Shown here: positions 35,584-44,346 of the stretch, one piece after another | How the letters are laid out: every line of letters starts with the position of its first letter | Numbering within the stretch: position 1 is the stretch's first letter | Source of the DNA: Nitrospira sp. | Lineage (GTDB): Bacteria; Nitrospirota; Nitrospiria; Nitrospirales; Nitrospiraceae | Length of the DNA stretch: 64,000 bases | Reading direction: 5' to 3' | Assembly (NCBI GenBank): GCA_009594995.1 | Contig: VOPR01000005.1 | Coordinates: forward strand, 124,001-188,000 | Program-made: the position numbers and the translations under genes | The notes under the pieces: generated by a model | Database searches by the model: none | What the model was told of the DNA's origin: nothing | The model's input: the letters and a program-made list of their open reading frames with translations, nothing else

Positions 35584-36744
35584 TTATCGGGTGACGTCAC
35601 CGACTGCCGCCCCGAGACGAGGGGCCATCCCCTGTCTCACCGCGCCCGACTGGAACCGCGCGCGAATGGATGCAGCGCGCGCCGCGAACAACCCCGCTTC
35701 CACCGGCTGACCAAGCGTATCGAGTACCAGGGCATACCGTTCCACCAACAACCCGACCGTTGGATGATGTAACCCGAGCTGCTGCTGTTGAATCACCAGC
35801 GCCCGCTGGTACAGAAGCTGCGATTGGGTGAGCAACCCCTGTTGATCGGCAAGAAACGCCATGTTGCCGACGATCGTCCCGGCCAGGGCGCTCTGCGGGC
35901 CGGATACCCGTTCAGCAATCGCCAACGCCTCGTCGAAGTATCGTTGCGCCGAGGCATAGAGCCCCTCCGCCTGATAGAGACACCCGGCATTGTTCAAACT
36001 CATCGCCACGGCGGGATGGTTGTCCCCGAATCGAACACGCCGTACCTTCAACGCGCGCAGATAAAAGGGTTCCGCCCAGGCATACAACCCACGCCCCTTG
36101 TACAACACCGCCAGGTTGTTCAGGACCGGTCCCAGATCCGGATGATCGGCGCCGTGCGCTCCCTCCATGAGGATGAGCGCCAGGTGATACATGGATTCGG
36201 CTTCCGTCTCCCGCCCCTGCTTGCGATAGAGTTCGGCTAGATTGTTGAGGGTGACGGCCACATCAGGGTGCGCCGCGCCAAGCACTTTGCGCTCGATCGC
36301 CAACACGCGCTCGTAGAGCGGCTCGGCTTCCGCAAAGTCACCTTGGGCATGGGCGATTTCCGCCAGATTGTTTAACGCCGCGGCGACATCTTCGTGCTCC
36401 GGACCCAGTTGGGACTCCCATATGCCGAGAGCACGCCGGTAGAACGATTCGGCCTCGTCGAGCCGCCCCTGGTCGTGATACAGCAACCCCAAATGGTTCG
36501 CAGCCAGCGCCACTCGAGCATCGTCGGCGCGAACCTGCTCGGCTTCCCGCAAGGCCTGCGCCAGGAGTGGCTCGGCTTCGGCATAACGCGCGGCTTCCCG
36601 AGCCTGTACGCCTGCCTCGAAACGCTGCATCCACGCATCCGGCTCAGCGGCACCGAGCCCGCTCGTTTTGCCGAACAGCGTCAACGCAAGCAAGCTGACA
36701 AACCCCAGGCGACACCACCGCTGCTGATTCATCCGATTGCCCAT
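35584..36744 (-). CDS. Secreted tetratricopeptide-repeat protein
   Basis: From the ATG at 36744 (GGAGG upstream) the protein has 386 residues with a signal peptide (FVSLLALTLFGKTSG). It consists of about seven 42-residue TPR units of the kinesin-light-chain type, each with a core like ALNNLAEIAHAQGDFAEAEP. Such repeats bind other proteins. It is followed after 30 bp by the P460-like gene and preceded by a twin HTH regulator gene. The partner is unknown. Confidence 0.8.
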   Translation of the reverse strand: MGNRMNQQRWCRLGFVSLLALTLFGKTSGLGAAEPDAWMQRFEAGVQAREAARYAEAEPLLAQALREAEQVRADDARVALAANHLGLLYHDQGRLDEAESFYRRALGIWESQLGPEHEDVAAALNNLAEIAHAQGDFAEAEPLYERVLAIERKVLGAAHPDVAVTLNNLAELYRKQGRETEAESMYHLALILMEGAHGADHPDLGPVLNNLAVLYKGRGLYAWAEPFYLRALKVRRVRFGDNHPAVAMSLNNAGCLYQAEGLYASAQRYFDEALAIAERVSGPQSALAGTIVGNMAFLADQQGLLTQSQLLYQRALVIQQQQLGLHHPTVGLLVERYALVLDTLGQPVEAGLFAARAASIRARFQSGAVRQGMAPRLGAAVGDVTR

Positions 36745-36923
36745 GATGGTCGTTTCCTCCACACCCTCGATCGACTTTCGTTCATCCTGCCTGCCTCTCC
36801 GGCTTGATTGCTCCGAGGTCGCAGCCCCCCGAGGGGCCGGGGTGGAGGGGGAGGCCGTCCCACTCACCCCGGGAGGCAGATCCTGAAGAAGGGTGCACAA
36901 CCCCAGGATCCGTCATGACTGAC

Positions 36924-37169
36924 CTATCGCTTGGCCGATCGACGCCCGCTCAACGGCACCATCTTCAACTGCGGCGAGGAATCACCCGGTCGCGGATCGG
37001 TGCGATTTCCGTCGACCAAGGCATTCACCGAGCGACGAAAGATGCGCAGGCTTCCCCCGCCGATCTTCGTGGCCTCAAGTCGCCCTTCGTCGATCCAACG
37101 GTAGATGGTCCACTTGCTCACCTGAAGCAACTGCGCGGCTTCCTTGACGCGTAAGAGCGGCTGATCCAT
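36924..37169 (-). CDS. Excisionase-type MerR-like HTH regulator (twin 1)
   Basis: The ATG at 37169 after GGAGTGAAGGTG gives 81 residues. Residues 1-55 are a winged helix of the excisionase/BldC type (LLRVKEAAQLLQVSKWTIY then RWIDEGRLEATKIG). A basic tail follows. It is about two-thirds identical over this domain to the twin at 55 kb. Such short proteins regulate transcription or recombination; no integrase is near, so regulation is more likely. A GC hairpin lies just upstream. Confidence 0.75.
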   Translation of the reverse strand: MDQPLLRVKEAAQLLQVSKWTIYRWIDEGRLEATKIGGGSLRIFRRSVNALVDGNRTDPRPGDSSPQLKMVPLSGRRSAKR

Positions 37170-37534
37170 CACCTTCACTCCTTCAACGTTTGGCGGTGGA
37201 CAGGAGCGGTTGCGACACCGCTCCTCCCCGGCTGCACAGGGGGGACGAGCCTCCCGATCAACCGGGTCCACCATGCACGACACCATCACACACGTGACCA
37301 CTGATGAGTGGGAACCGGCAGCGGAGGTCACAGGGAAGGCGCCTGCGCTGCCGGTTATTCCGGGGTAGAGGGCAATCCAACCCCGGACTCACAGGCATTG
37401 AGTGAAATAGCTCGGGCCGAACGCCCGGAGACGGCGGATTACAGGGCCGACATCATTCCCGCCAGTGGCGCGTGCCACCACGGAAGCACAGATTGCGAAC
37501 GCTGTAATGAAAGGCGACGTGCGCCCCGCCCGAA
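37170..37534. other. Gene-free leader with hairpins upstream of twin HTH 1
   Basis: I see no gene here. Stem-loops include GGAGCGGT/ACCGCTCC (37203-37224) and CCGGGGT/ACCCCGG (about 37360-37386). The first is 33 bases before the HTH start codon, in a similar place to a hairpin before the twin at 55.2 kb. Confidence 0.4.
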
Positions 37535-37867
37535 CTATCCCCTCGCGGGGACGGGCGGCGCACGAGCGTGAAGGGACGAGGGGTCCCCGGAGGTCAGGAG
37601 GAGCGGAGAGGAGATTAACGGTTGCGTTTGCGCAACCCAGGCTGTACCTACATCGCCCTGAGCAATCGGGCCGACATCCGATGTCGCCTGGCAGGCCCAG
37701 GAACAGAGGGTGGAATGGGACTCCGTGCCTGAATGCTGATGATGACTGTCCAACGGCGCGGCGTGGGCAAAAGAACAGCCCGGCGCCACGAGCGCCAGCA
37801 CCATATACACCCAGACGATTCCGAGTGCGAGGCCGGCGACAGTGGTTTGAGAGATCCGTCGAATCAT
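37535..37867 (-). CDS. Small His/Cys membrane protein, DUF2946-like (member 1)
   Basis: The 110-residue protein has an N-terminal TM helix (VAGLALGIVWVYMVLALVA), a His-rich loop (HHQHSG), CSWACQA, a second hydrophobic stretch and a C-terminal RAPPV. The set HxxH, C-x-WAC and RxPP recurs in four other genes of this island and resembles DUF2946, a family often seen beside copper-linked TonB receptors. It probably binds metal at the periplasmic face. It is the first gene after promoter box b. Confidence 0.65.
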   Translation of the reverse strand: MIRRISQTTVAGLALGIVWVYMVLALVAPGCSFAHAAPLDSHHQHSGTESHSTLCSWACQATSDVGPIAQGDVGTAWVAQTQPLISSPLLLTSGDPSSLHARAPPVPARG

Positions 37868-37893
37868 GGTCTGATCGTTCTCACCTGGCGTAT

Positions 37894-37947
37894 CAATTAC
37901 GCCGTTCCGCAGAAGTTGTCTACCGACGCGTGCTCACGCCTGCTACA
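37894..37947 (-). promoter_or_regulatory. Shared promoter box, copy b
   Basis: Minus strand: TGTAGCAGGC, GTGAGCACGC and GTCGGTAGAC (37947 down to 37918). TAGACA (37917-37922) is the -35 and TAATTG (37894-37899) the -10, spacer 17 bp. The ATG is 50 bases after the box. Confidence 0.7.
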
Positions 37948-37973
37948 AATTCTCCGGGCCGTCCGGTCATCAC

Positions 37974-39143
37974 CTACACCGTCCGCTGACCGAGCGCGTG
38001 GACGATCTCGATGCGGGCTGCCCGTGCGGCGGGCACGAGCCCCCCGATGATTCCCATGCCGGCGGCAAACAACAATCCTTCACCGACCATAGTGGGCGTG
38101 AGATGAAATGCGAAGGCCAACTCGGCGCCGGTATCCCAGTTCACAGTGGAAATCGTCACAGAATTGAGCAAGGCCGCGCCGGCCACACCCAGCAACCCAC
38201 CGGCGAGGCCCAGCAGAATCGATTCGAGGAGAAAGGCTTGCAGAATGTGGCTGCGCGTAAATCCCAAGGTGCGAAGCGTGCCGATTTCGGTCGTGCGATG
38301 TGCAACGGACGCGGACATGGTCATCGTCGCTCCGAGAATGGCCCCGACGCTGAACACCACGGTCAGAAATAACCCAGTCACACGAATCAACCTGGCCAAC
38401 CCTTCAGCCTTCCCTTCGTAATAGTCCGGCTCGCGCTTCACGGACACTTTGAACCGGGGATCACGCTCCATCCGCGCCTTGAATGCGGGGAGCACGGTCG
38501 GATCGGCCAGCCGTACGGTCATCGACGAGAAGACCGTCCGGTGAAACGTGGCCATCATCTGCTCCGCATCGCCCCAGACCTCGGAATCGAACCCGCTGCC
38601 CTCCGCCTCGAAAATCCCGACCACCGTCCACTCCCGCCGCCCGAACCGCAGCGTTTCAGATAGACGGGCCTCAGGAAACTGCTTCGCCACCTGAGTACCG
38701 ACAATCACCTCTGTCGTACCCGGCTGCCACAGGCGGCCTTGGACGATGTGCACCAGAGGACGCATGGCGAAAGCATCGGGCGACGAGCCACGCAATGAGA
38801 GACTGGCCAGGCTCCCTCCTGCCTGTTTGCGCAAGGTGAGTTGCAGCGCGATCTCCCGCACCACCGCGGCTTGGTGATCTGCCAGGGTGACGACCTCCGG
38901 CTGTGCCGCCAGCACCCCGGTCTGCTCGCGCGACAAGCTGCTTTCGATTTCGGAGAGCGCCCCCTTGCTCATCACGATTGCGTTGGCAGGATCCCCGGTC
39001 CTGCCCATCGTTCGCTCCAAGCCATGCGCCAGCATCAGAATGGCCACGAACACGAAGACCACGAGCCCGAGCCCCAACAGCGTGAGCAGCGTTGTGACGC
39101 GGCGCGCCCAAAGATTCCGCAGACTGTATGCGCTCCACAACAC
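37974..39143 (-). CDS. ABC transporter permease, FtsX/MacB type (second permease)
   Basis: The GTG at 39143 gives 389 residues: one N-terminal TM, a large periplasmic domain and three C-terminal TM helices, ending with the FtsX signature (RTTEIGTLRTLGFTRSHILQ). The frame continues upstream but that part overlaps the previous gene. It is the last gene of an adaptor-ATPase-permease-permease operon. Such transporters drive efflux or lipoprotein-like extraction across the envelope; the substrate is unknown. Confidence 0.82.
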   Translation of the reverse strand: MLWSAYSLRNLWARRVTTLLTLLGLGLVVFVFVAILMLAHGLERTMGRTGDPANAIVMSKGALSEIESSLSREQTGVLAAQPEVVTLADHQAAVVREIALQLTLRKQAGGSLASLSLRGSSPDAFAMRPLVHIVQGRLWQPGTTEVIVGTQVAKQFPEARLSETLRFGRREWTVVGIFEAEGSGFDSEVWGDAEQMMATFHRTVFSSMTVRLADPTVLPAFKARMERDPRFKVSVKREPDYYEGKAEGLARLIRVTGLFLTVVFSVGAILGATMTMSASVAHRTTEIGTLRTLGFTRSHILQAFLLESILLGLAGGLLGVAGAALLNSVTISTVNWDTGAELAFAFHLTPTMVGEGLLFAAGMGIIGGLVPAARAARIEIVHALGQRTV

Positions 39144-39160
39144 AGGCCGACCTCGCGATG

Positions 39161-40327
39161 TTATCCCCTGTGACGCAACCCTTCTAAAGTTGTCATGCGG
39201 CTGAGACGCACCGCGGGCCAGAGGGCGGCCAGGAGACCGACCAGCCCCATCACGCCGAGACACATTCCAATCGTCTCGGAGGTGATCTCGTAAGCGCCCA
39301 CCGTTTTTCCGCCGGCGACCATGACCGCATAGAGCCGCGCTGCCGGGTACAACAATCCCAACCCGGCCAGGGCGCCGCCCAACGCCACCAGCAGCGATTC
39401 CCCCAGGACCAGCGCGATCAAATGGCGCGGCTGGAAACCCAGGGTCTTCATCACCCCATATTCCCTGGTCCGCTCGCGCACAGCCATCGCTAGCGCATTC
39501 ACCAGGACCAGGGCCGCGATACCATTCATCACGCCGGACAACCAATCCAACGCATCGAGCAACGCGCCCGAGCGCGCGACCCAGCCGGCGATATAGGCTT
39601 GTTCCCGTTCCGTCCTGGTTTCGGCAAATGAGTTGGCAAAGGTGGCATCGATCGCGGCTACCACCGTGCGGGGATTCACGCCCGAAGCCGTCGTGGTGAC
39701 ATACCAACCCACTTGGTCGGCACGGTCCGGTGCCGTGGCTCTCAACCGCTCATTGGCAAACTCCCAATGCACATAGACTTCCCCTTCGCCCATGATGCCA
39801 GGGCTGCTGCTGCGGAAGATGCCGCGTACGACCAGGTCCCAATTCCCGGGATGGGTCGTACCCTTGAGCGGGATCACGTCACCGACCTTCCAACCAAATC
39901 GGGCGGCGAGTTTCTGTCCGATGAGGCATCCGCCCCGATCCTTCAGAAACGCCAGCCGGTCTCCTTCGTTCAAGATGACTTCCGGGTAGGTCTCGAAGAA
40001 CGTGCTCATTTGCTCCGCAAACGCCCCGAACGATTCCTTCGCATCTCGGTACTCAACGCCAAACACGTTGCCGTAATGCACCACCTGCACACCGGGGACC
40101 ACCGCCATCCGCTCCCGATACGACAACGGCAGAAGCAAGGAGTCGGACATGGCATGGACGGTGATCAAGCGATTGTTGGCCGCCGCCTTGACACCGCTGT
40201 GCCATTCATCCAGCGTCAGCCGCAGCAATCCGAAGGCCAGCACGACCATCGCCAGGCCGCCGACCGTCAGCGCCAGACGCACCGGTCGCCGGATCGTGTT
40301 CCGCAGCATCAAGCGCATCAGCGGCAT
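39161..40327 (-). CDS. ABC transporter permease, FtsX/MacB type (first permease)
   Basis: The 388-residue protein has an N-terminal TM, a periplasmic domain of about 220 residues (residues 40-250) and an FtsX-type three-helix end ([20 protein letters not shown]). Its start overlaps the ATPase gene by ten bases, so they are translationally coupled. With the second permease it likely forms a heterodimeric channel. Ligand unknown. Confidence 0.85.
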   Translation of the reverse strand: MPLMRLMLRNTIRRPVRLALTVGGLAMVVLAFGLLRLTLDEWHSGVKAAANNRLITVHAMSDSLLLPLSYRERMAVVPGVQVVHYGNVFGVEYRDAKESFGAFAEQMSTFFETYPEVILNEGDRLAFLKDRGGCLIGQKLAARFGWKVGDVIPLKGTTHPGNWDLVVRGIFRSSSPGIMGEGEVYVHWEFANERLRATAPDRADQVGWYVTTTASGVNPRTVVAAIDATFANSFAETRTEREQAYIAGWVARSGALLDALDWLSGVMNGIAALVLVNALAMAVRERTREYGVMKTLGFQPRHLIALVLGESLLVALGGALAGLGLLYPAARLYAVMVAGGKTVGAYEITSETIGMCLGVMGLVGLLAALWPAVRLSRMTTLEGLRHRG

Positions 40328-41007
40328 GGCGGCATCTCCAACACTCCCTTTTCGAGATGCCTGATCATCTGTGCGCGTTCGGCCGCGCGGGGGTCGTGGG
40401 TGACCATCACGATGGTCTTGCCCAATTCCCTGTTCAACCGGGCCAACAACGTCAGAATGTCGTCGGCGGATTCGCGGTCGAGGTTTCCGGTCGGCTCGTC
40501 CGCGAGGATCATGGTCGGGTCGCTGACGATGGCGCGCGCCACGCCCACCCGCTGCTCCTGTCCACCGGACAGTTGCCGGGGATAGTGATCCATACGATCG
40601 CCCAGCCCGACCAGCCGCAGCGCGGTCTTCACATGGTCAGCACGCTCCCGGCGTGTGAGATGCGTCAGCGCCAACGGCAGTTCCACATTCTCCGCCGCCG
40701 TCAGCACCGGGATAAGGTTGTAGGTCTGAAACACATAGCCGATGTGGCGCGCGCGCCACCGCGCCATTTCACCCTCCGACAAGCCGTCCAGCCTGGTCCC
40801 GGCCACGACCACCGATCCGCCCGTCGGCCGATCGATCCCGGCCATCACGTTCAGCAACGTGCTCTTGCCGGACCCGGACGGCCCCATGATCGCGAGAAAG
40901 GTGCCGGCCGGAATGTCGAAGGACAAATCCCGCAGGACCGACACCTCGGTGCCAGCACGGCTGTAGCTCTTCGTGATCTTCTGGAGACTGACGACCGGAT
41001 CAACCAT
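40318..41007 (-). CDS. ABC transporter ATP-binding protein (MacB/LolD type)
   Basis: The 229-residue ATPase has Walker A (GPSGSGKST), the Q loop, the signature [14 protein letters not shown], Walker B ([12 protein letters not shown]) and the H loop ([12 protein letters not shown]). It sits between an adaptor gene and two FtsX permeases, the usual arrangement of MacAB-like transport. It powers the complex by ATP hydrolysis in the cytoplasm. Confidence 0.92.
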   Translation of the reverse strand: MVDPVVSLQKITKSYSRAGTEVSVLRDLSFDIPAGTFLAIMGPSGSGKSTLLNVMAGIDRPTGGSVVVAGTRLDGLSEGEMARWRARHIGYVFQTYNLIPVLTAAENVELPLALTHLTRRERADHVKTALRLVGLGDRMDHYPRQLSGGQEQRVGVARAIVSDPTMILADEPTGNLDRESADDILTLLARLNRELGKTIVMVTHDPRAAERAQMIRHLEKGVLEMPPCR

Positions 41008-41018
41008 GGGTGAACTCG

Positions 41019-42287
41019 TTACGAGGCACGACGGAAGACTGACACCGTGCTGCCGGAACGAATATGTTCGGTCGGTGCAACTATCACCTCATCGGTCTGC
41101 GACAAAGGTCCATGCACAGGGACCATCCCGGCCGCGGGAGTCCCGACTTGCACCACCGCTTCCGCCACGATTCCCGTGCGCACGACCAAGACCACCGGTC
41201 GCCCTTCGCGCGTCACCACGGCGGTGGACGGCACGCCCCAATCTTCCCCTGGCTCTGTCTGTGTTCCTGGAACAGGACCGAACGTCACCTTGGCGCTCAG
41301 CTCAGGCCGCACCCGATCATCCAGGTCACGAAATCGAATGCGCGTCAGCACCGTCCCCTTGGCGCGATCCGCGATCGGCATCACCTGCTGCACCTCGCCC
41401 TGATATCGGTGCCCCGGCACCGAATCGAGTTGAATCTCCGCCGGCTGCCCGGCCCGCACGCGGTGAATCATCGCTTCCGACACTTCGGCATCGACTGTCA
41501 CCGACAAGGGGTCGACCATGTTCACCACGGACCCGCCGGAACGGACGGTGGCCGTGAAGGGAGAGACAACCTCGCCGATCTCGGCCAGTTTTTTCACGAT
41601 GACCCCGTCGAACGGCGCGTGGATGCTCGTATTGTCAAGTTGGACCGTGGCGTTTTGACGTTCCGCCTCCGCCGCGGTGACTGCGGCTTCAGCCGATTTC
41701 ACGGCAGCGGCGGCACGACGCAGACGGGCCGAGGCCATGTCATACTCCGACTTGGTGACAAAGGACTGTTCCAGGAGCGTCTTCACCCGCTCGAAACTCA
41801 GTGTCGCCTCTTCGAGCTCCGGTTTGGCCGCTCCCAGTTGCGCCCGCGCCACACCCAACCGGGCCAAGGCCTGCCGATACAACGCGTCCATATCGTCATG
41901 TTCGATCCGCGCGATCAGTTGGCCCGCCTTCACCCGATCGCCGACGTTGACACCGAAATAGATCAATCGTCCGGTGCCCTTGGATGCAATGGACGCCTGT
42001 CGCTGTGCGACCACATACCCGGTCGCCGCCAGGCCTGCCCCGCTCCCCGACGGCATGCGAATCACCGGAGCCACCTCAACCCGTTGATCCGGTCGCAGCC
42101 AGGCGCTGCTCCAGGCTAATCCGGCCGCAACCAACAGAACGGCCAACGTCAGCCAGATCCACCGGCTCCGGCCGGCAGGCGAAGACTCACCGGGAGCGGG
42201 ACGACGAATCGCCAACCCGTCCAAATCGGCGTCGTGAATGCCGGATTTGCCAGGCTCAGGACGATCAGGTGATTGATGAGCAGACAC
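41019..42287 (-). CDS. Periplasmic adaptor protein (MacA/HlyD type)
   Basis: The 422-residue protein starts at a GTG (GGAGGAGG upstream). One TM helix ([17 protein letters not shown]) is followed by a lipoyl-like half ([20 protein letters not shown]), a long alpha hairpin with Ala/Glu-rich helices and a beta-barrel domain ([20 protein letters not shown]). It links the inner-membrane ABC complex to an outer-membrane exit. The gene lies 10 bp before the ATPase gene and after the PepSY gene. Confidence 0.88.
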   Translation of the reverse strand: MSAHQSPDRPEPGKSGIHDADLDGLAIRRPAPGESSPAGRSRWIWLTLAVLLVAAGLAWSSAWLRPDQRVEVAPVIRMPSGSGAGLAATGYVVAQRQASIASKGTGRLIYFGVNVGDRVKAGQLIARIEHDDMDALYRQALARLGVARAQLGAAKPELEEATLSFERVKTLLEQSFVTKSEYDMASARLRRAAAAVKSAEAAVTAAEAERQNATVQLDNTSIHAPFDGVIVKKLAEIGEVVSPFTATVRSGGSVVNMVDPLSVTVDAEVSEAMIHRVRAGQPAEIQLDSVPGHRYQGEVQQVMPIADRAKGTVLTRIRFRDLDDRVRPELSAKVTFGPVPGTQTEPGEDWGVPSTAVVTREGRPVVLVVRTGIVAEAVVQVGTPAAGMVPVHGPLSQTDEVIVAPTEHIRSGSTVSVFRRAS

Positions 42288-42365
42288 GGTACCTCCTCCA
42301 TCGAACGGCCACGAGTTGCGCCGCTCTCATCTCATCTCATGTCATTCGAACTGCCGGAGCGCGGG

Positions 42366-43679
42366 TTATGACGCCGGCACAACCGACCGCCGCTCTCGCC
42401 CACGCCGCTTGCGCCACCACATGAGGAAGCCGGTGGCATAGATGACCGGACAGGCCAGGCCACTTGCACACACGAGCAGGCGGCCGGGCATCCCGAACGC
42501 CTGTCCCGAATGCAGCGGCCATTGCCAATCGATAAACGTTTCGCCGGCGCTCCGCCTCGTATCGGGAGCCCGCACGTCGAGAATCGCGCCACTGTATTGA
42601 TCGACGCTCACGATCCGTTCCGACCAAAACGCGCTCAATCCCGGCACGCCTTCCCGCCCGACCTGATAGACGCCTTTCGCATCTTCCGGCATGGAGATCG
42701 ACCTCAGTCGCCCCTCCGGATATCGAGCCGCCGCCAGTGCCACCGCCTGCGCCGGGCTGATCGGATGCCCACCGGCAAGGGAGGTGGAATGAGGGGCCTC
42801 CGCAGGCCCACGTGTTGCCGGAGACATGAGCTGTGTCACCCAGACGATGGGATCTGCCCAGTTCATATAGGCACCCGACAACAAGATCGCTCCGATCGCA
42901 AGACAGAGATACAGCGCGACCGTCTTATGCAGATCAAACAGGAGGCGGAACGGTGTGGCCGGCCGCCTGATGACCAACGCCTGCCGCCACTGGCCGTTCA
43001 CAGGCCACCAGACGATCACGCCCGTGATCAACGAGAGGATCAGGAGCCACGCCACAATCGCCGCCAGCGTCACGCCGTTCACACCCGCCAAGAGTTGAAA
43101 ATGCAGCGAAAAGACGGCATCCATGAAATACCGTGGAACCCACTCGCCAGCTCCGTAGCTGCGCACCCCCGTGACCTGGGCCCGATAGGGATCGACAAAG
43201 ATTCGCTGCCAGGCCGTCGAAGGCTGCTCGACATATACGGCCACGACACGTTCACGAGTCGGCGCGCCATACACCTGGGTGATGCGGCTCCCCGGCGCCG
43301 CCGCCCGCTCCGCCGCCGTCAAGATCTCACCCACCGGCCGATACTCATCCTGCCCTGGCGCCGGAACCTCTACTGTCAGGAGTGTTGGATTCAGCCACTC
43401 GTCGATCTCCTGAAAGAAGACGAGGATGCTTCCCGTCACCCCAAAAACCACCAGCAGAGCTCCGACAAACAACCCCAAATATAAATGCACCTGCACCCAA
43501 AGGGCGCGCCACGCGCGTATTCGATTGCGCCTGACCGCCCCCCCTGCCGTGGAGACGACGGAGTGCGGTACCGAGTCGGCGCTCAGGGCATCCTGGGACA
43601 TGCGATCGAGGCTCCATTCCGCTGCGCGAGACAGATTCCGGATGAGCCGAATGCAGTGGCTCCGCCATTGACCCGACAT
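42366..43679 (-). CDS. PepSY-associated TM protein (PiuB-like)
   Basis: The ATG at 43679 after GGGGAAAGACC gives 437 residues. The protein has four TM segments in the PepSY_TM arrangement (VHLYLGLFVGALLVVFGVTG and RLLFDLHKTVALYLCLAIGA), with large periplasmic PepSY loops. Relatives act with TonB receptors and are thought to reduce or release metals from siderophores. It follows promoter box c through a small His/Cys protein gene. Confidence 0.82.
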   Translation of the reverse strand: MSGQWRSHCIRLIRNLSRAAEWSLDRMSQDALSADSVPHSVVSTAGGAVRRNRIRAWRALWVQVHLYLGLFVGALLVVFGVTGSILVFFQEIDEWLNPTLLTVEVPAPGQDEYRPVGEILTAAERAAAPGSRITQVYGAPTRERVVAVYVEQPSTAWQRIFVDPYRAQVTGVRSYGAGEWVPRYFMDAVFSLHFQLLAGVNGVTLAAIVAWLLILSLITGVIVWWPVNGQWRQALVIRRPATPFRLLFDLHKTVALYLCLAIGAILLSGAYMNWADPIVWVTQLMSPATRGPAEAPHSTSLAGGHPISPAQAVALAAARYPEGRLRSISMPEDAKGVYQVGREGVPGLSAFWSERIVSVDQYSGAILDVRAPDTRRSAGETFIDWQWPLHSGQAFGMPGRLLVCASGLACPVIYATGFLMWWRKRRGRERRSVVPAS

Positions 43680-43789
43680 GGTCTTTCCCCGAATGGGAAA
43701 ACACACGCCGACGGAGCAGGTCACCACCGATGCCACACCAATGGTCTGGCACCCGGCTCTGCTTGAATCAGTACGTACTCGTGACGAAT

Positions 43790-44188
43790 TTAGTTGGAGA
43801 AGGCAGGAGGACCGCGGCCATGAGCCACCACCAGCGGGCGGCCACCGAAGGAGAGAGCCAGAACCGTGAGGGACACGAAGAGGGAGACGAGCAATGGTAA
43901 TCGAGGGATCTCAGGAAGAATGAATGCCGTCTCATCCTGTGTGACCGTACAGGCCCAAGTGATGAGCGGACTCGCCTCCGCCTGTCCATGGTGACAGGGT
44001 TCATGATCTCCTCCGGCATGGAGGTGAAAACTTCTGGAGGTCGGCTTCTCGAAATCAATGAAGCAGGTGTGACACAGAAACCCGGCAACCACCCGGATGG
44101 CGATCAGCAGACAGGCGACGGCCACCGCCGCGTGAGGCGCCAGGCCGGATCGACGATGCGGGAAGAGTACAGTCTGCGGTGTCGTCAT
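43790..44188 (-). CDS. Small His/Cys membrane protein, DUF2946-like (member 2)
   Basis: From the ATG at 44188 the protein has 132 residues. TM helix 1 ends in CHTC, then the loop has HLHAGGDHEPCHHG and ITWACTVTQDE. TM helix 2 precedes the end GRGPPAF. It is a close relative of member 3 (CATC, HLHGGGDREPCHRG, VNWACSVNQDD). An alternative ATG at 44233 would add 15 residues. It is the first gene of the PepSY-ABC block. Confidence 0.65.
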   Translation of the reverse strand: MTTPQTVLFPHRRSGLAPHAAVAVACLLIAIRVVAGFLCHTCFIDFEKPTSRSFHLHAGGDHEPCHHGQAEASPLITWACTVTQDETAFILPEIPRLPLLVSLFVSLTVLALSFGGRPLVVAHGRGPPAFSN

Positions 44189-44218
44189 CGAGGCTTCCAC
44201 GCGGTGGAGAACGACTTT

Positions 44219-44273
44219 ACCATACGCAACCATCCCTTCTCTTGTCCAGCAACGGTTGCTCACGGATGCTACA
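44219..44273 (-). promoter_or_regulatory. Shared promoter box, copy c
   Basis: Minus strand: TGTAGCATCC, GTGAGCAACC and GTTGCTGGAC (44273 down to 44244). TGGACA (44243-44248) is the -35 and TATGGT (44219-44224) the -10, spacer 18 bp. The ATG at 44188 is 55 bases after the box. Confidence 0.65.
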
Positions 44274-44346
44274 CACGGGAGAACGGACAGGCACCGGCAC
44301 GGCAGAACAAACCTACCGTGCCGGTGTTCACCCCAGACGAACGAGA

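Noticed and set aside
39144-39707. N-terminal extension of the second FtsX permease
   Set aside because: It lies inside the first permease gene in another frame.
41064-42119. 351-residue open frame on the plus strand
   Set aside because: Antisense to the adaptor gene; composition is Arg/His-rich as in shadow frames.
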